A DNA stretch of 64,000 bases from Symsagittifera roscoffensis (GCF_963678635.1 NC_087066.1:26627453-26691452); one strand, 5' to 3'. Counted from the first letter of the stretch, positions 1 to 10,471 are shown. Translations and numbers: made by a program. The notes: generated by a model not told the origin, from the sequence alone.

Positions 1-1
1 T

Positions 2-2170
2 GAAATACCCAAAAACATAAAATTCTACCTTGCAGAAAACGAAACATCACCCCGATTGGAATGCAAATATGCAGTAAAAACTGATATTGAACAATCACAA
101 ATAAATAATTTACAACATTTCCCACTTTATTTAGATTGTCAAAATAATCATTATGAAGTTGATTTACTTGGAACATCAACTTTCAAACCAATCCCATATT
201 GTCAATGGATAAAAAATAACACCCAACAAAAACGAACAAAACAACACCCGCCTAAGAAAGACCATTTTCCACTAATTGAAAAAGAAGATTTAACTGATAA
301 AATAAATTTATCAGGACCACAAACAAATGATTCAAAATACACAATAAACCAAGTTTTTGACCTTCACGACCCACTTGATACAATACCCTTATCTAAATTC
401 GAAATTGAAAACATTTTTCTCCCTCCAACAGAAACAATTACAATTTCAACACTAAAACAATACCAGAATCTTGACCCAATAATTCGACAACTAAAATCAT
501 GACACAAATATAAAACTAAACCTAACAAAGCAGATTCAACCATACTAGGCAACAAGACACTCCTCCGATATTTTCGCAAATTTAATTACACAACAATTAA
601 TGAAACTACAGACCTTTTAGAATACAACTTAAACGAATCCATAGTCCCCTGTCTTCCTTTAAGTATGATTCTCATCGCTTTTAATATTTCACATACACAA
701 AATATTAAAGGACACTCTGGATCAGAAAAAACATATTCAAATTTTATACAAAATTTTTATTTCCCAAATGCACCAATTTGGATAAAAGTACTATGCAATG
801 ATTGTATAATATGTCAGCTAAATAAACCTTACCCAAATCAAAAACAAATAGCACAAAAACAAGATTTTAAAGGACAAAGTTTGTACTTTAATCATCGTAT
901 CTCATTTGATACTAAGGGACCAATTTCACCCTCATCAGAAGGAAACTCCTACATTATGGTAATTGTTGACGCATTTACACATTATGTAGCACTTAACCCA
1001 GTACCACATTGTAACGCTTATTACGCTTACACAACACTCTATGAACACTGGATAGCAAAATTCGGACTACCAGAAATTTTAGTTACAGACAATGGTACAG
1101 AATTCATAAATAATGAAATAATAACACTATGTCATTTATACAACATTAAACACAAACCACGTACATCTCATGCACCTTGGACAAACGGCTTAGTCGAAGG
1201 TATGAACCGTTCACTACAAGAATATCTTAGATGTATCATCAACGAAAATGATACAAAATATACCGAATGGTCAGCAGATGTAAAATTATTTCCCTTAGCA
1301 TATAATTCACAAATAACGACAACACTAGGAATGTCACCATACGAAATGGTTTTTAACCAAAAGCCACGCAAACCAATAATGTTTACAGCAAATTCCCATA
1401 AAAACGCACAAGGTTATTGTAAACCAAATAAAGATTCAATTTGTTATAACCTACCTTTACATACACACGATGAAGATCATTTTCATCACCCACAAATTCT
1501 TAAATTAGCCTCCGGTACACACACCGAATGGATTCTAAATAGAGATAAAAAACACAATGAAATTTATCAAAAAATAACAAAAAAGTTATTACAAAGACAA
1601 AACATTAATGAACAAATCAATTCACGTTTTACACCAGCCTCCGAATTAAAAATTGGAACATTTGTTTTAATACCTAATTTTAATACTCAAAAAGGAATTT
1701 CTAAAAAATTACAACCCCTTCGAAAAGGACCATACCAAATAATTGCAAAACCCACTGACGTCACATATAAAATTACCGACTCAAACAAAAAAGAAATCGT
1801 TCAACATCGAAACAACCTATTACCTTATTACCCAAAAGAATACGCACTCCGCGAATTAACCCAATTATATTCTTTCACAGGATTAAAAATCATTCAAAAT
1901 GAACCACATCTGAAAAACACAGAACAAAATGATAACCCCACCGAAAATCAAAACACAAAACCAACCGCCACCAAAAACAATACACAAAACCATAAAGAAT
2001 CTCCAAAACAAAGAAAAAATAGAAAAATGACAGAACAAATAATACCCCAAGAAGAAATAGACAAATCTGAACACAGAAAAACAACAAGACTCCGAAATCA
2101 ACCACGTAAAAACTACAAAATGTTCATCCCCCAATCTAAAATATTAAAGAAAGTAGAATTTAAAAAGTAA
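2..2170 (+). pseudogene. pol: A1 pol C-terminal part: linker and integrase, one in-frame TGA
   Basis: The frame is open from base 2 to the stop at 2170 except for one TGA at 500-502. A2 has TGG (Trp) at the matching codon, so this looks like a point nonsense change. The downstream integrase is typical of Ty3/gypsy. It has an N-terminal zinc-binding region ending in CNDCIICQ (about 795-815), and a catalytic core with FDTKG, TDNGTEF and NGLVEG supplying the D, D and E residues (about 900-1210). A GPY/F module with RKGPYQI lies near 1712-1735, followed by a Lys/Asn-rich tail. Integrase joins the cDNA to host DNA. An ATG at 665 would give a 501-aa fragment, but normal expression would be as part of a Gag-Pol polyprotein. 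The left part follows RNase H, which lies outside the window. Confidence 0.93.
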
Positions 2171-2770
2171 TTTTAAGATTTTATACTTCACAATCTTGAA
2201 ACCTCCGTAACATTTTTCATTTCAATTTTTCAAAATAACATGCTCACAAGTACGTAATAATTCTAGTTCAAAATAGACCAATAGGATTCATCCAATCCGT
2301 CACTTTCTCTAACTCAAACTAAGACAAATTAGACGAATCATATAGAACTCCAGGCACATCTATAACTATAACTTTACGACCTCCAGGTCAAAAATAAGCA
2401 AACCACTCCAACTTGACAACTAAAATAAATATCACCATAATACCGTACCCCTCCCTTATCTAATAACCCAAAGATCAACAATATTTCCCCAACTCAGACC
2501 ACGAATACCCCCAAAACAAATTTGATAACTTAGCCTAAAGTAACAAAATGAAGATTTTAATTAGCCTAAAGTATAAAAATCTCACCATACCCCGGATCAT
2601 TTGACAAACAAAAATAAAGAAAAAGACGACCTCCCAGTCACCATGAAAATTGCCCCCAACAATTTTTTACAAAACTCAACCCACTTGTCAAAAAACTAAT
2701 AAATAATCCGACCACACTAGAAAATCGCCTCAAACAGCAAAAAATATTCGACCAAGAGATCATTTCTTAA
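2171..2770 (+). other. A1 pol to small-ORF spacer with a paired 13-bp direct repeat
   Basis: No ORF is supported here. The 13-mer TTAGCCTAAAGTA occurs twice, at 2530-2542 and 2561-2573. Both copies are also present in the matching spacer of A2 (reverse complement near 23614-23626 and 23645-23657). Conservation between copies, and the position just upstream of the small ORFs, would suit a regulatory or RNA-processing role, but that is inference. Confidence 0.6.
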
Positions 2771-3001
2771 ATGCTCTTCTCTCAAACAGTTGCTCAAATA
2801 CTTATAAATTTTAAACATTTTTTTTCAATACTTGAAGCCTTTATAATATTTCTTTTTGATATACTTGAATATTTTCTAATAATCCTAATCATTTTTTGTA
2901 ACATTTTTTTAATTTTCTACACTATACTCGAACTATTCCTCCAACTTTCCAAAACCCTTGAATATATCCACAGGTACGATTTTAACAACTTGTCTAAATG
3001 A
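2771..3001 (+). CDS. A1 small membrane ORF 1 (76 aa)
   Basis: This is a very hydrophobic 76-residue ORF between pol and env. Residues about 17-60 are almost entirely Phe, Ile and Leu, enough for one or two membrane spans. A2 keeps a 71-aa counterpart at 23201-23416 with the same start and an identical central stretch, but with an earlier stop. The stop overlaps the ATG of the next ORF (ATGA at 2998-3001), which suggests coupled translation. I know no retroelement family with such a protein. By size and hydrophobicity it resembles viroporins, which is an analogy and not a homology. It is likely made from a spliced or subgenomic RNA. Confidence 0.62.
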   Translation: MLFSQTVAQILINFKHFFSILEAFIIFLFDILEYFLIILIIFCNIFLIFYTILELFLQLSKTLEYIHRYDFNNLSK

Positions 3002-3186
3002 TACGAACAATTTTCAGTAGAACTGATATTTTTTTATTGTTTGTAATTTTCATAGCATTCTTATCATCCCTCATTTTGACAATATGTAAATGTATAAAGA
3101 AAGCAATCCTCACATTTGCCCTAGCAACAATCCTTCTAATTCTTTTTTTGGAAGAATATTATACTAAACACAAAATTTCTCACTAA
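2998..3186 (+). CDS. A1 small membrane ORF 2 (62 aa)
   Basis: The ORF starts at an ATG overlapping the previous stop. The protein has two hydrophobic segments (about residues 10-29 and 36-51) separated by a short basic and cysteine turn (CKCIKK), giving a hairpin membrane topology with a charged C-terminus. The A2 counterpart at 23001-23189 is also exactly 62 aa and differs at only a few positions, while neighbouring noncoding DNA has diverged more. This suggests selection on the protein. Function is unknown; a viroporin-like or envelope-accessory role is a guess. Confidence 0.65.
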   Translation: MIRTIFSRTDIFLLFVIFIAFLSSLILTICKCIKKAILTFALATILLILFLEEYYTKHKISH

Positions 3187-3194
3187 AGTAATAA

Positions 3195-4328
3195 TTCAAA
3201 AAACTATCAAAAATTGCTACCCAACAGTCACAGAATCAGTCTTCACCGACATCATCCCAAGATAACCAAACACCACCTTCAACTACTCAAAATCCTCAAA
3301 CATCTACACGAATTTCTTTTCAAGACAATCCATACACTTTTGAAGAACGACATGCTCGTTTATCAGAACCACTAGAACCAGTTCAACGACAAGCACCTTT
3401 AAGCGAACCAACATATAACCTATATCCAACACTACCACAAGAACTAAGTAGAATAAAAAATTCTAGTCAAAACCAAAATACAGTCGAAATAAATAGACAA
3501 ATTATACATCCTCGACGAAACAGAAATTTTCAAACTCCCCGAGTTCATTTTGATATACCTCAATCCCCATCACAAAACACTCCAGAAAACCCCATTGGTA
3601 TATTACCAGAAATCCCTACGCTTCTTTCACAACGTAGCACCTCAAGCCTACCATCAGATTACTTAGGTTCAACACCAACATCTGAGCAAATACGTGAAAA
3701 TCCCTTTAACCCCCCAAACCAGGCATCACGATTTCCATATTGGACTACACATTCATTTACACAAGGTGAACCAAATTTAGTCAATGACCCCATAGATATT
3801 TCTACGGATACAACAACATCCTCATCACTACCAGAAACATTATCACTACCATCAACACCATCAATAAGCCAGTTTTCACCACCACCCTTTAACTTAAATT
3901 TTCCAAATAATCTCGACGCCAGATATCGAGAACAATCATCAATAAATATTCCTTTAAGATTAGATTGGAATACATTCACAGCACCTCCACCATTATTTGG
4001 ACAACATCAAGAAAGTAACCGCCTTCATAACTGGGCACTTAATAGATTACAATATCGCCAAGATATTCACAACGATATCCGTGATCACAATATTCAAATA
4101 CTCCAACAAAACAGTTTACAATTAAAGTTTGAAATCACAGTTAAGTTAAATAATATTACCCAACATCCCTACCCATTAAATCCACCTAACATAACAGCTC
4201 AATCACTACCACCACCGTTTATAACTACTGAAGTAATATACAAATACGACAGATATACCAAAAACACAATTGGCTACATTACATTTTATAATCCGTACTC
4301 AGGATTATCATACACATGTATATTCTAA
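3195..4328 (+). CDS. A1 ATG-less Pro/Ser/Gln-rich ORF upstream of env (377 codons)
   Basis: This reading frame stays open for 377 codons between TAA 3192-3194 and TAA 4326-4328 and contains no ATG. The N-terminal two-thirds is rich in Pro, Ser, Thr and Gln and probably disordered. The last third is more ordered, with Trp-containing stretches near 3960-4040 and aromatic residues towards the end. The end overlaps the env ATG (4316) by 13 bases. The A2 counterpart (about 21862-22990, minus strand) keeps the frame, also without ATG, apart from one nonsense codon. Such a long frame kept in two copies is unlikely by chance. An upstream spliced exon, or non-ATG initiation, would have to start it. 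I do not recognise the product. Confidence 0.6.
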   Translation, partial: FKKLSKIATQQSQNQSSPTSSQDNQTPPSTTQNPQTSTRISFQDNPYTFEERHARLSEPLEPVQRQAPLSEPTYNLYPTLPQELSRIKNSSQNQNTVEINRQIIHPRRNRNFQTPRVHFDIPQSPSQNTPENPIGILPEIPTLLSQRSTSSLPSDYLGSTPTSEQIRENPFNPPNQASRFPYWTTHSFTQGEPNLVNDPIDISTDTTTSSSLPETLSLPSTPSISQFSPPPFNLNFPNNLDARYREQSSINIPLRLDWNTFTAPPPLFGQHQESNRLHNWALNRLQYRQDIHNDIRDHNIQILQQNSLQLKFEITVKLNNITQHPYPLNPPNITAQSLPPPFITTEVIYKYDRYTKNTIGYITFYNPYSGLSYTCIF

Positions 4329-6934
4329 AATTATTAATTTTTCTCCAACTCCTTTTTCTAGTAATCTCAAATCAAAACATAAACCCTTCTCCTCGTACAG
4401 GACCACAAGATTTATTAGTAACACATTACGATTGTGAAGAAAATGAACAAAAAACACTACATAAATATGCAATAAATCAAGTATCACAATGTGAAACAGA
4501 ACCACAAGCTATAGAAACCACAGATGTAATAGCAACACTCTATTCAAAAGCCCGAGCAACAACAGTTACAGGTTATAAATTCACAGCAACATTTTCCGAA
4601 AAGAAAGTACATTGTTCACAAGTCTCGAACGGAAACAAAAACCGACTTGACCATGAATCATTCTATCAAAGTAATATAGAACGTCTTTTACATCTCAATC
4701 CCGACGATTGTAAAAATGAATTACTTAGACTAAACATCACACAAAATAAAAACTCCCAAAGAAAATTAGTTAATTTTCAAGTTTTTTCAGACTCTGTACA
4801 TCAATCACAACTTGAAAGACACCAAGGACATATAAAACTAGACGAAAAATACCCGTATAACGGCGCACACGGACGATTAACCTATGACCTACATGATAAA
4901 CATTGGATACCACACATTGGTATAAATAACCCATCAAACTGCAAAGCAGACACGAAAAATAAAGGATACCAAGAAATAATGTTTTTCGATTGGAAAATAC
5001 AACTCGAAAAAATACAACTAACACGAGATTTATCAGATAATACAATGATCTATCAAGGAATCCGACTACCTTGTAAAAATGATCAAGGATATTGCGACCC
5101 TACAACAAGAACACAAGCAACAATTGTTTGGTTCCCCGAAGATACATGTACAACATTTCAAGTAGCAAAAATACACGCTCGTATGATAAAATTTCACGAA
5201 AAATATTTCATACAATCAATTCCTTATGAACAAGTTCATCCATCACGAAAACTAAGTTCTAATTTTAGAAACATAGACAATATAGAAAACAAATTGACAC
5301 GTTTTCAAATATATCAAGAAACAGAACTTGCATGTAAATACAGGAATCCACTTCACAGAACACAATACTCTGAAATATTAGTTGAATACGAAAAAGGATT
5401 CGACATGACCACTGGAAAAGTAAAAATCGACCCATATGCCACAGGTCATCCTCTAAACGAAGGAACATCCTATATACCAGTTAATTTTGAAAAAAGCAAC
5501 GGACAACCTGGTGGACATCTAAAACCTTATGACACCAGAAGCACACGCTTACAAGAATTATCACTAATGAATACTACATATTTCGGTAATATCCACTATG
5601 ATATTCATTTAGATATGAAACTAGATTATACAATTAGCCGAATTTTTCAAGAAATGTCACTCTCCGAATTAGAAACACTACATCAACTATGCGAATTAGA
5701 ACGAACACAAATATTACAATCACTTGCACTAGCAGTATTAAAAATACCCTATGCAGGATACTTATTATCTGGAAATAGATCAAATTTTTTAGACTATGAA
5801 GGAAACATCTTATGGTTTTATACTTGTACTAAAAAAGTATCACCACTATACGTTTTTGAAGATAAACGATGTTATAAAAGAATCCCTATCTTTTATAAGA
5901 ATAAAGTACATTTCGTGGATACACTTTCACGAAGAACCTATTTCTGGGATACCGCAGTCCCATGTGGATCAGAAAACAGCCACAATGTAGTACAACTAAA
6001 CCCTGATGAAAATAAATATTATCTTCTCACACCATATCCCACATTAATGCAATCACTCAAAAAATTTTCACCAGAAAGCATTCGCGCTATTGCTCGAAAC
6101 CCAAATATAGACTTACAATCAATAGGAATCTATTCAAAATCAGATATTCAACATCACATTAGAACACAACAATTCCAAGAATTATTAACACAAATGGACA
6201 CTATACAAAGACAATCAATAGACCAAAATTTACGCAAACTTGCAGAAACCGCAGGATTTGCCGATATCTACACGCAAGACTATAGCGGATATTTTAAGGA
6301 CATCAAAGATTACATATATCTAAACGGTGAAAAATACCGTCCCCAAGATATATCACCAATTAACATTTTTAGCTTTGTTACACTCAAAAATGAGATCCTC
6401 GATTTTCTAGGATGGCCCTACTACATCTTAGAAAAATTGACTATTTTATACGCAATGTTTAACTTTATTGGATTTCTTTTCTCACTCTTAAAAGGAATCT
6501 ACAATACATGTGCTATACACACACAAGTAAACAGACAAGCAAGCGTAGCACGCATACTCTTTGCAGGATTTTTTGGAATTTTTTCCACATCTATAAACAA
6601 AATTCTTTTAGACGCACAAATAAAAGAATATAACACAAAAATAACAACACGACAAAATACATACGACGAAGAACATAACAATGTCGACACACAGCCAACG
6701 GCACCACAACTACCACCCCTACCAAATAACCATCCACTATCCCTAGTCCCACGAAATTTTCGAAATTTAGCAATCACACATAATCCAAATTTTCGACTCA
6801 ATACATCGCAAAGTCCCGTCCAACATATAATGACACATCAATCACAAGATGATAATACTTATGAACAAATTATTGAACAGCCCCATACCACCGCTTTTCA
6901 ATCTCAAAATAATCATTTTTTTAGCCCACGATGA
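4316..6934 (+). CDS. env: A1 envelope-like transmembrane glycoprotein (872 aa)
   Basis: The ORF is intact. Residues 1-20 form a hydrophobic signal peptide, followed by a large cysteine-containing ectodomain (first Cys at residue 40 in THYDC; more in the VHCSQ, DDCKN, GYCDP and DTCTT motifs). Sequons include NITQ, NTTY and NRSN. Two hydrophobic segments near residues 700-728 and 744-760 suit membrane anchoring, and a Pro/Asn/Gln-rich tail of about 90 residues follows. This is the layout of a viral surface glycoprotein in the env position after pol. The spaced cysteine pattern near the N-terminus reminds me of chuvirus-type glycoproteins captured by invertebrate retroelements, but I could not test that. 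The stop TGA overlaps the next ATG (6931-6934). A2 has a broken copy at 19271-21874. Confidence 0.75.
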   Translation: MYILKLLIFLQLLFLVISNQNINPSPRTGPQDLLVTHYDCEENEQKTLHKYAINQVSQCETEPQAIETTDVIATLYSKARATTVTGYKFTATFSEKKVHCSQVSNGNKNRLDHESFYQSNIERLLHLNPDDCKNELLRLNITQNKNSQRKLVNFQVFSDSVHQSQLERHQGHIKLDEKYPYNGAHGRLTYDLHDKHWIPHIGINNPSNCKADTKNKGYQEIMFFDWKIQLEKIQLTRDLSDNTMIYQGIRLPCKNDQGYCDPTTRTQATIVWFPEDTCTTFQVAKIHARMIKFHEKYFIQSIPYEQVHPSRKLSSNFRNIDNIENKLTRFQIYQETELACKYRNPLHRTQYSEILVEYEKGFDMTTGKVKIDPYATGHPLNEGTSYIPVNFEKSNGQPGGHLKPYDTRSTRLQELSLMNTTYFGNIHYDIHLDMKLDYTISRIFQEMSLSELETLHQLCELERTQILQSLALAVLKIPYAGYLLSGNRSNFLDYEGNILWFYTCTKKVSPLYVFEDKRCYKRIPIFYKNKVHFVDTLSRRTYFWDTAVPCGSENSHNVVQLNPDENKYYLLTPYPTLMQSLKKFSPESIRAIARNPNIDLQSIGIYSKSDIQHHIRTQQFQELLTQMDTIQRQSIDQNLRKLAETAGFADIYTQDYSGYFKDIKDYIYLNGEKYRPQDISPINIFSFVTLKNEILDFLGWPYYILEKLTILYAMFNFIGFLFSLLKGIYNTCAIHTQVNRQASVARILFAGFFGIFSTSINKILLDAQIKEYNTKITTRQNTYDEEHNNVDTQPTAPQLPPLPNNHPLSLVPRNFRNLAITHNPNFRLNTSQSPVQHIMTHQSQDDNTYEQIIEQPHTTAFQSQNNHFFSPR

Positions 6935-8737
6935 GCCGCCAACTTGGATCACTACACCGATCAAATTCCCACCCAACCAATCTTACCTCTCCAATCCCAA
7001 TCATACCACTTTTTGCTTTTCCGCCACCCGATTTTCCATCTAGCAATGTAACATCAGGCATGAATTCCGACACTAATTCACACATCTCAGTTTTATACTC
7101 CATCTCACAGCTAAATAACCCGAATATTGAAACCCCCGATGAATTCGCCGACTCAGAACCATCCCCATCCAATAATTTTCATAACTCTTCTAATTTTTCT
7201 CAACCCCCTTTTCAACCCATATTATCCAATAACCCTGACCCAATTACTCCCACACCCTCTTATGCTTCCCAAGTTACCCCAACCTATTCCTCATACCATT
7301 CTGACCAATCATCTCATTCTCCAGACACCCCCCGAATCTCCCCAGAGCTAGATAATTTTATTACCCTCCAACAACAACCCTACCATCTTAACACCCCGAC
7401 CATAAACCAAATCTCCTCCACTACAAATTCATCCAATCCCCCTACACCCTCTTCAAATTATACTGAATCATTAACACCATCATCCACATCCACTATATCT
7501 TCACTAAACACTAATAGAGCTTACCGCTTACCGCACTTTTAAAAAAAAATTCCCCAACCATCCTTTCCCAGCAAAACCAGGAACAGCCCGTGAATACATC
7601 AACCACCCCAAGCATACTAACACAAAAGAATTTTTAGCTATCACTTTACCCTCGTTTCCACAATACACCTTAAACACCCCTCACGACGCTAACGAAACAC
7701 GCAACTTTGTAGATGAATACGTTTTAATGCCCACTCTCTCTTGGACCTCATACTATCATTTCACTAACCCTCTTTGCTTACCTTTATCCAACACTTCCAT
7801 CGATATAGAACGAAACAAAGACATGCTATATCGACTAACTACACCACTAACCGCTAGACAGTTTACTTACGTTGGATATAAAAAATCACTAAAAATACAC
7901 ACTGCACCTAGAGCTAATGAATATACACTAGAATACTACGATCACAACATCATCAGAGCTAACCAAGATCAATTCTTAGACGACGATCGCTTCGCTAATC
8001 CACAAATCACCGAGAAATTTTTCATCAAGACACCATATACATTCACACTAAACATCTTCGACCGAAAGTTTGATCACATTATTTCAGAAGCACTAACAGA
8101 CACACAAGCATACGAAAGTTTTAAAGAACGCTTCCAAATCTTTTCACTAACCTTTCACTTCCTTGCACCACACGAAAGAGATTTGCACTGCTCACATGAT
8201 ATTATGTTGCGCACTAAACAAACACATACATACAGTTACTATCGTTTCATCCAAAATCACTTTGACCTCCACACACCCTCTAGACAACCACACCATCGTT
8301 TTCAATTCATCAATTCAAAATACACTTCACCGTATTTCCTAAATTTCACATATTGTATTAAAGACACTAACCTCCATGGTATTCTTCGTAATTATGACCC
8401 CATAACCCAAATGTACATTTTCTGCCCCATCACCAAGACCTTCAACGCCGAAGAATCCCGACCCTTCCTTATCCCGCACGAGTTTGTACAGCCTATAGAA
8501 ATCCCAATTTTAGAATTCATCCACAACACTAAATTTAACCACAAATTATATAACTTAATCCAAAACACACCTTATGAGTTTGCAGTTGGCACTGAAGAAC
8601 TAACCACTATTAAGGCACTTCAATTGCTTTGGCCACTGCTTCAGACTAAAAATATCATCCGCATCTTAGCTAAACTACTAACAACTTCAGAACTAATTCA
8701 CGACATCTTCCCCCACGGTTTTTTCCCCGACGACTAA
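6931..8737 (+). pseudogene. A1 post-env ORF, about 600 aa, split by a 7-bp duplication
   Basis: The first open part (6931-7542, 203 aa) starts at an ATG overlapping the env stop and is Pro/Ser/Thr/Asn-rich. The second (in frame to 8737, ATG at 7727, 336 aa) is a compact globular-looking domain rich in Phe, Tyr and His. A tandem duplication of 7 bases (TTACCGC type, about 7517-7532) separates the two frames. A2 lacks the duplication and reads through this point, so the intact gene is one ORF. A2 instead has its own deletion further downstream. No catalytic motif or membrane segment is evident and I recognise no family. The product could be a matrix or accessory protein; this is unresolved. A splice donor follows the stop by 3 nt. 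Confidence 0.65.
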
Positions 8738-8740
8738 CAG

Positions 8741-8820
8741 GTAAGTATGAATTAAATGAATATTACTAACTAATTAAAATATTAAAAAACTCACCATACC
8801 TTATTCATGTTTTTCTTTAG
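8741..8820 (+). other. A1 predicted 80-nt spliceosomal intron just after the last stop
   Basis: The donor CAG/GTAAGT lies 3 nt after the TAA of the post-env ORF. A TACTAAC branch-point match sits at 8764-8770, and a pyrimidine-rich TTTTTCTTTAG acceptor ends at 8820. A2 keeps the donor and acceptor at 17454-17532 (79 nt, minus strand), although the inner sequence has diverged. Confidence 0.75.
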
Positions 8821-8951
8821 ATTTTTAGCCTTCATCCGACGATCACCTACAAAAACCACAAAAGACAAATAAAAATCGCAAATTTCATCAAACAAATTTC
8901 AAAAATTCTATTAATCTCTTACACTTATAAATTTATAAATTTAATACCAAT

Positions 8952-9069
8952 GCAGTAAATTCATTTCTAAAATTTTCCCCCACAAGCAGTAAATCTAATT
9001 ATGATGAAAATTTGTAACTTAAAATTCCCCCTTAACTAGCAGTAAATTTCCAAATTCTATGCAGTAAAT
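8952..9069 (+). repeat. Four interspersed GCAGTAAAT motifs
   Basis: Copies lie at 8952-8960, 8986-8994, 9039-9047 and 9061-9069. The A2 counterpart keeps at least two ATTTACTGC motifs (reverse complement) near 17228 and 17281. These could be RNA- or protein-binding sites in the 3' region. Confidence 0.55.
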
Positions 9070-9694
9070 TAATAAGAAGCAATTGCAGTACTAACCTTTT
9101 GATATTTTCATTCATTCGCACAGAAATTCTATCCACACTCGCCCAGCTCGCCCACGAAGAATTGTTTAAAATAATGAATTTCAGTTTCAAGTTTTCACAC
9201 TCAACAACTCTAACATATAATAACATATTTCACACTTTCCTTTAACCCGGTTGGAAAGGAATCATATACTAAACAAAACTAACCAACGCAGCTTACTAAA
9301 TACCACAAATCATAGAATAACAGCATGACTTAGAAAAAGAAACCAACGGTACCCAAACCGGATTAACCCAGTTTAAAACTGGATAAATTATTCTTTTGAA
9401 GACTATTATAAAGTCTAAGAAAGAAATAATAAAACACAAAAAAGTCGAAAGACAAACCCATACCACAAACAATTTGATTTTTGAAAAAAGGACACAACCA
9501 ACAAAACATAAGTAAGACCACAACAAACCCAACATAAAACGTTGTCACATAACAGGACCCCTCACAAAAACCGCATGAAATCATACTCCCACTCCTGGCC
9601 TAACCCACCAGGAAGGACGTCCTGAGCATGCTCTATAGCCGGCCTAACCCACCGTGCTACATCCACGCTTTGTGACCACACCTCTATTTTTAAT

Positions 9695-9722
9695 AAGAGC
9701 TACTCAAGTGTGAGTAACTCTT
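9695..9722 (+). promoter_or_regulatory. Conserved 11-bp stem hairpin in the A1 3' region
   Basis: AAGAGCTACTC pairs with GAGTAACTCTT at 10 of 11 positions around a 6-nt loop. A2 (16553-16580) keeps both stem arms exactly and changes only a loop base (AAGTGT versus AAGGGT). This suits an RNA structural element such as an export or packaging signal; the role is inference. Confidence 0.55.
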
Positions 9723-10340
9723 CAAAATAACCGAACTAAAACAAAAAGCTTTTGTGAAAACAACTAACTAAAATCATTATTAAAAAATACTAAACTAATA
9801 AAAGTTTTATAAAATGTAAAATCACATGATGCAATATATAGATCAGAATACAACACCAAGGACGAACATCAAAAGACAAGACGACCCCACTACACTCGAG
9901 AGAGAATGACCAACTACAATCGATATGCCGCTCACAATCACAACTCAAAGGATTTAGAGTACGACTTGACCTCGCAGAAAAGGACTTCATTGAACTAGAC
10001 CAATGACCACCTCGATGTTCAAGTATACGTACAGATCCGAGTAACCAGGCATCCCCTCCACGCACAATCTCGACGCCATTCCCAAACTAGATCATACACA
10101 AAAGAAGTTCTCCACGCAGAACAGAAAAACCTGACATAGCAAACCATTCTGAAATCAGAATTGATTTTGTTGCAGAGAACTCAGTCGTTGTCACAAAAAG
10201 AACACAACGTCTTAAGTCTCTAACTCCAGCTTCCTGGAACTTCTTTAACAAAAAGAAAACAGAAGAAATAAGATGTTCGCCAAACACCAACGTCCATCAT
10301 CCATCCTTCGAATTGCAGAAAAACTATTCTAAAAAACTCT

Positions 10341-10356
10341 GTAAAACCCGGATGGG
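10341..10356 (+). other. A1 putative polypurine-tract region before the 3' LTR
   Basis: The bases before the LTR end in CCCGGATGGG, a short purine run broken by one T. The identical ending occurs in A2 (15923-15938, minus strand), so this conserved site probably primes plus-strand DNA synthesis. Confidence 0.5.
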
Positions 10357-10471
10357 TGGAACCTGATCTAAACTATATTTTATGATTGGATAAATTAAAT
10401 GTTTTACCAATGTAAAGTATTTAATATTAACCAATCATGATCCATCTAACTAACAACCCACTTATTTGTAA

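Larger units (their letters stand above)
8821..10356 (+). other. A1 long 3' noncoding tract between intron and 3' LTR
   Basis: About 1.5 kb without a supported sense ORF. It contains four copies of GCAGTAAAT (8952-9069), a GGCCTAACCCACC pair near 9597 and 9642, and a hairpin at 9695-9722. The A2 tract (15923-17453) is similar throughout. Antisense ORFs occur in both copies, but high nucleotide similarity explains that. Confidence 0.7.

Noticed and set aside
9790-10290. Antisense ORFs (91 and 67 aa) in the A1 3' region, with counterparts at 16075-16468 in A2
   Set aside because: Similarity follows from overall nucleotide identity of the two copies; frames differ in length and start, and there is no start context or domain.
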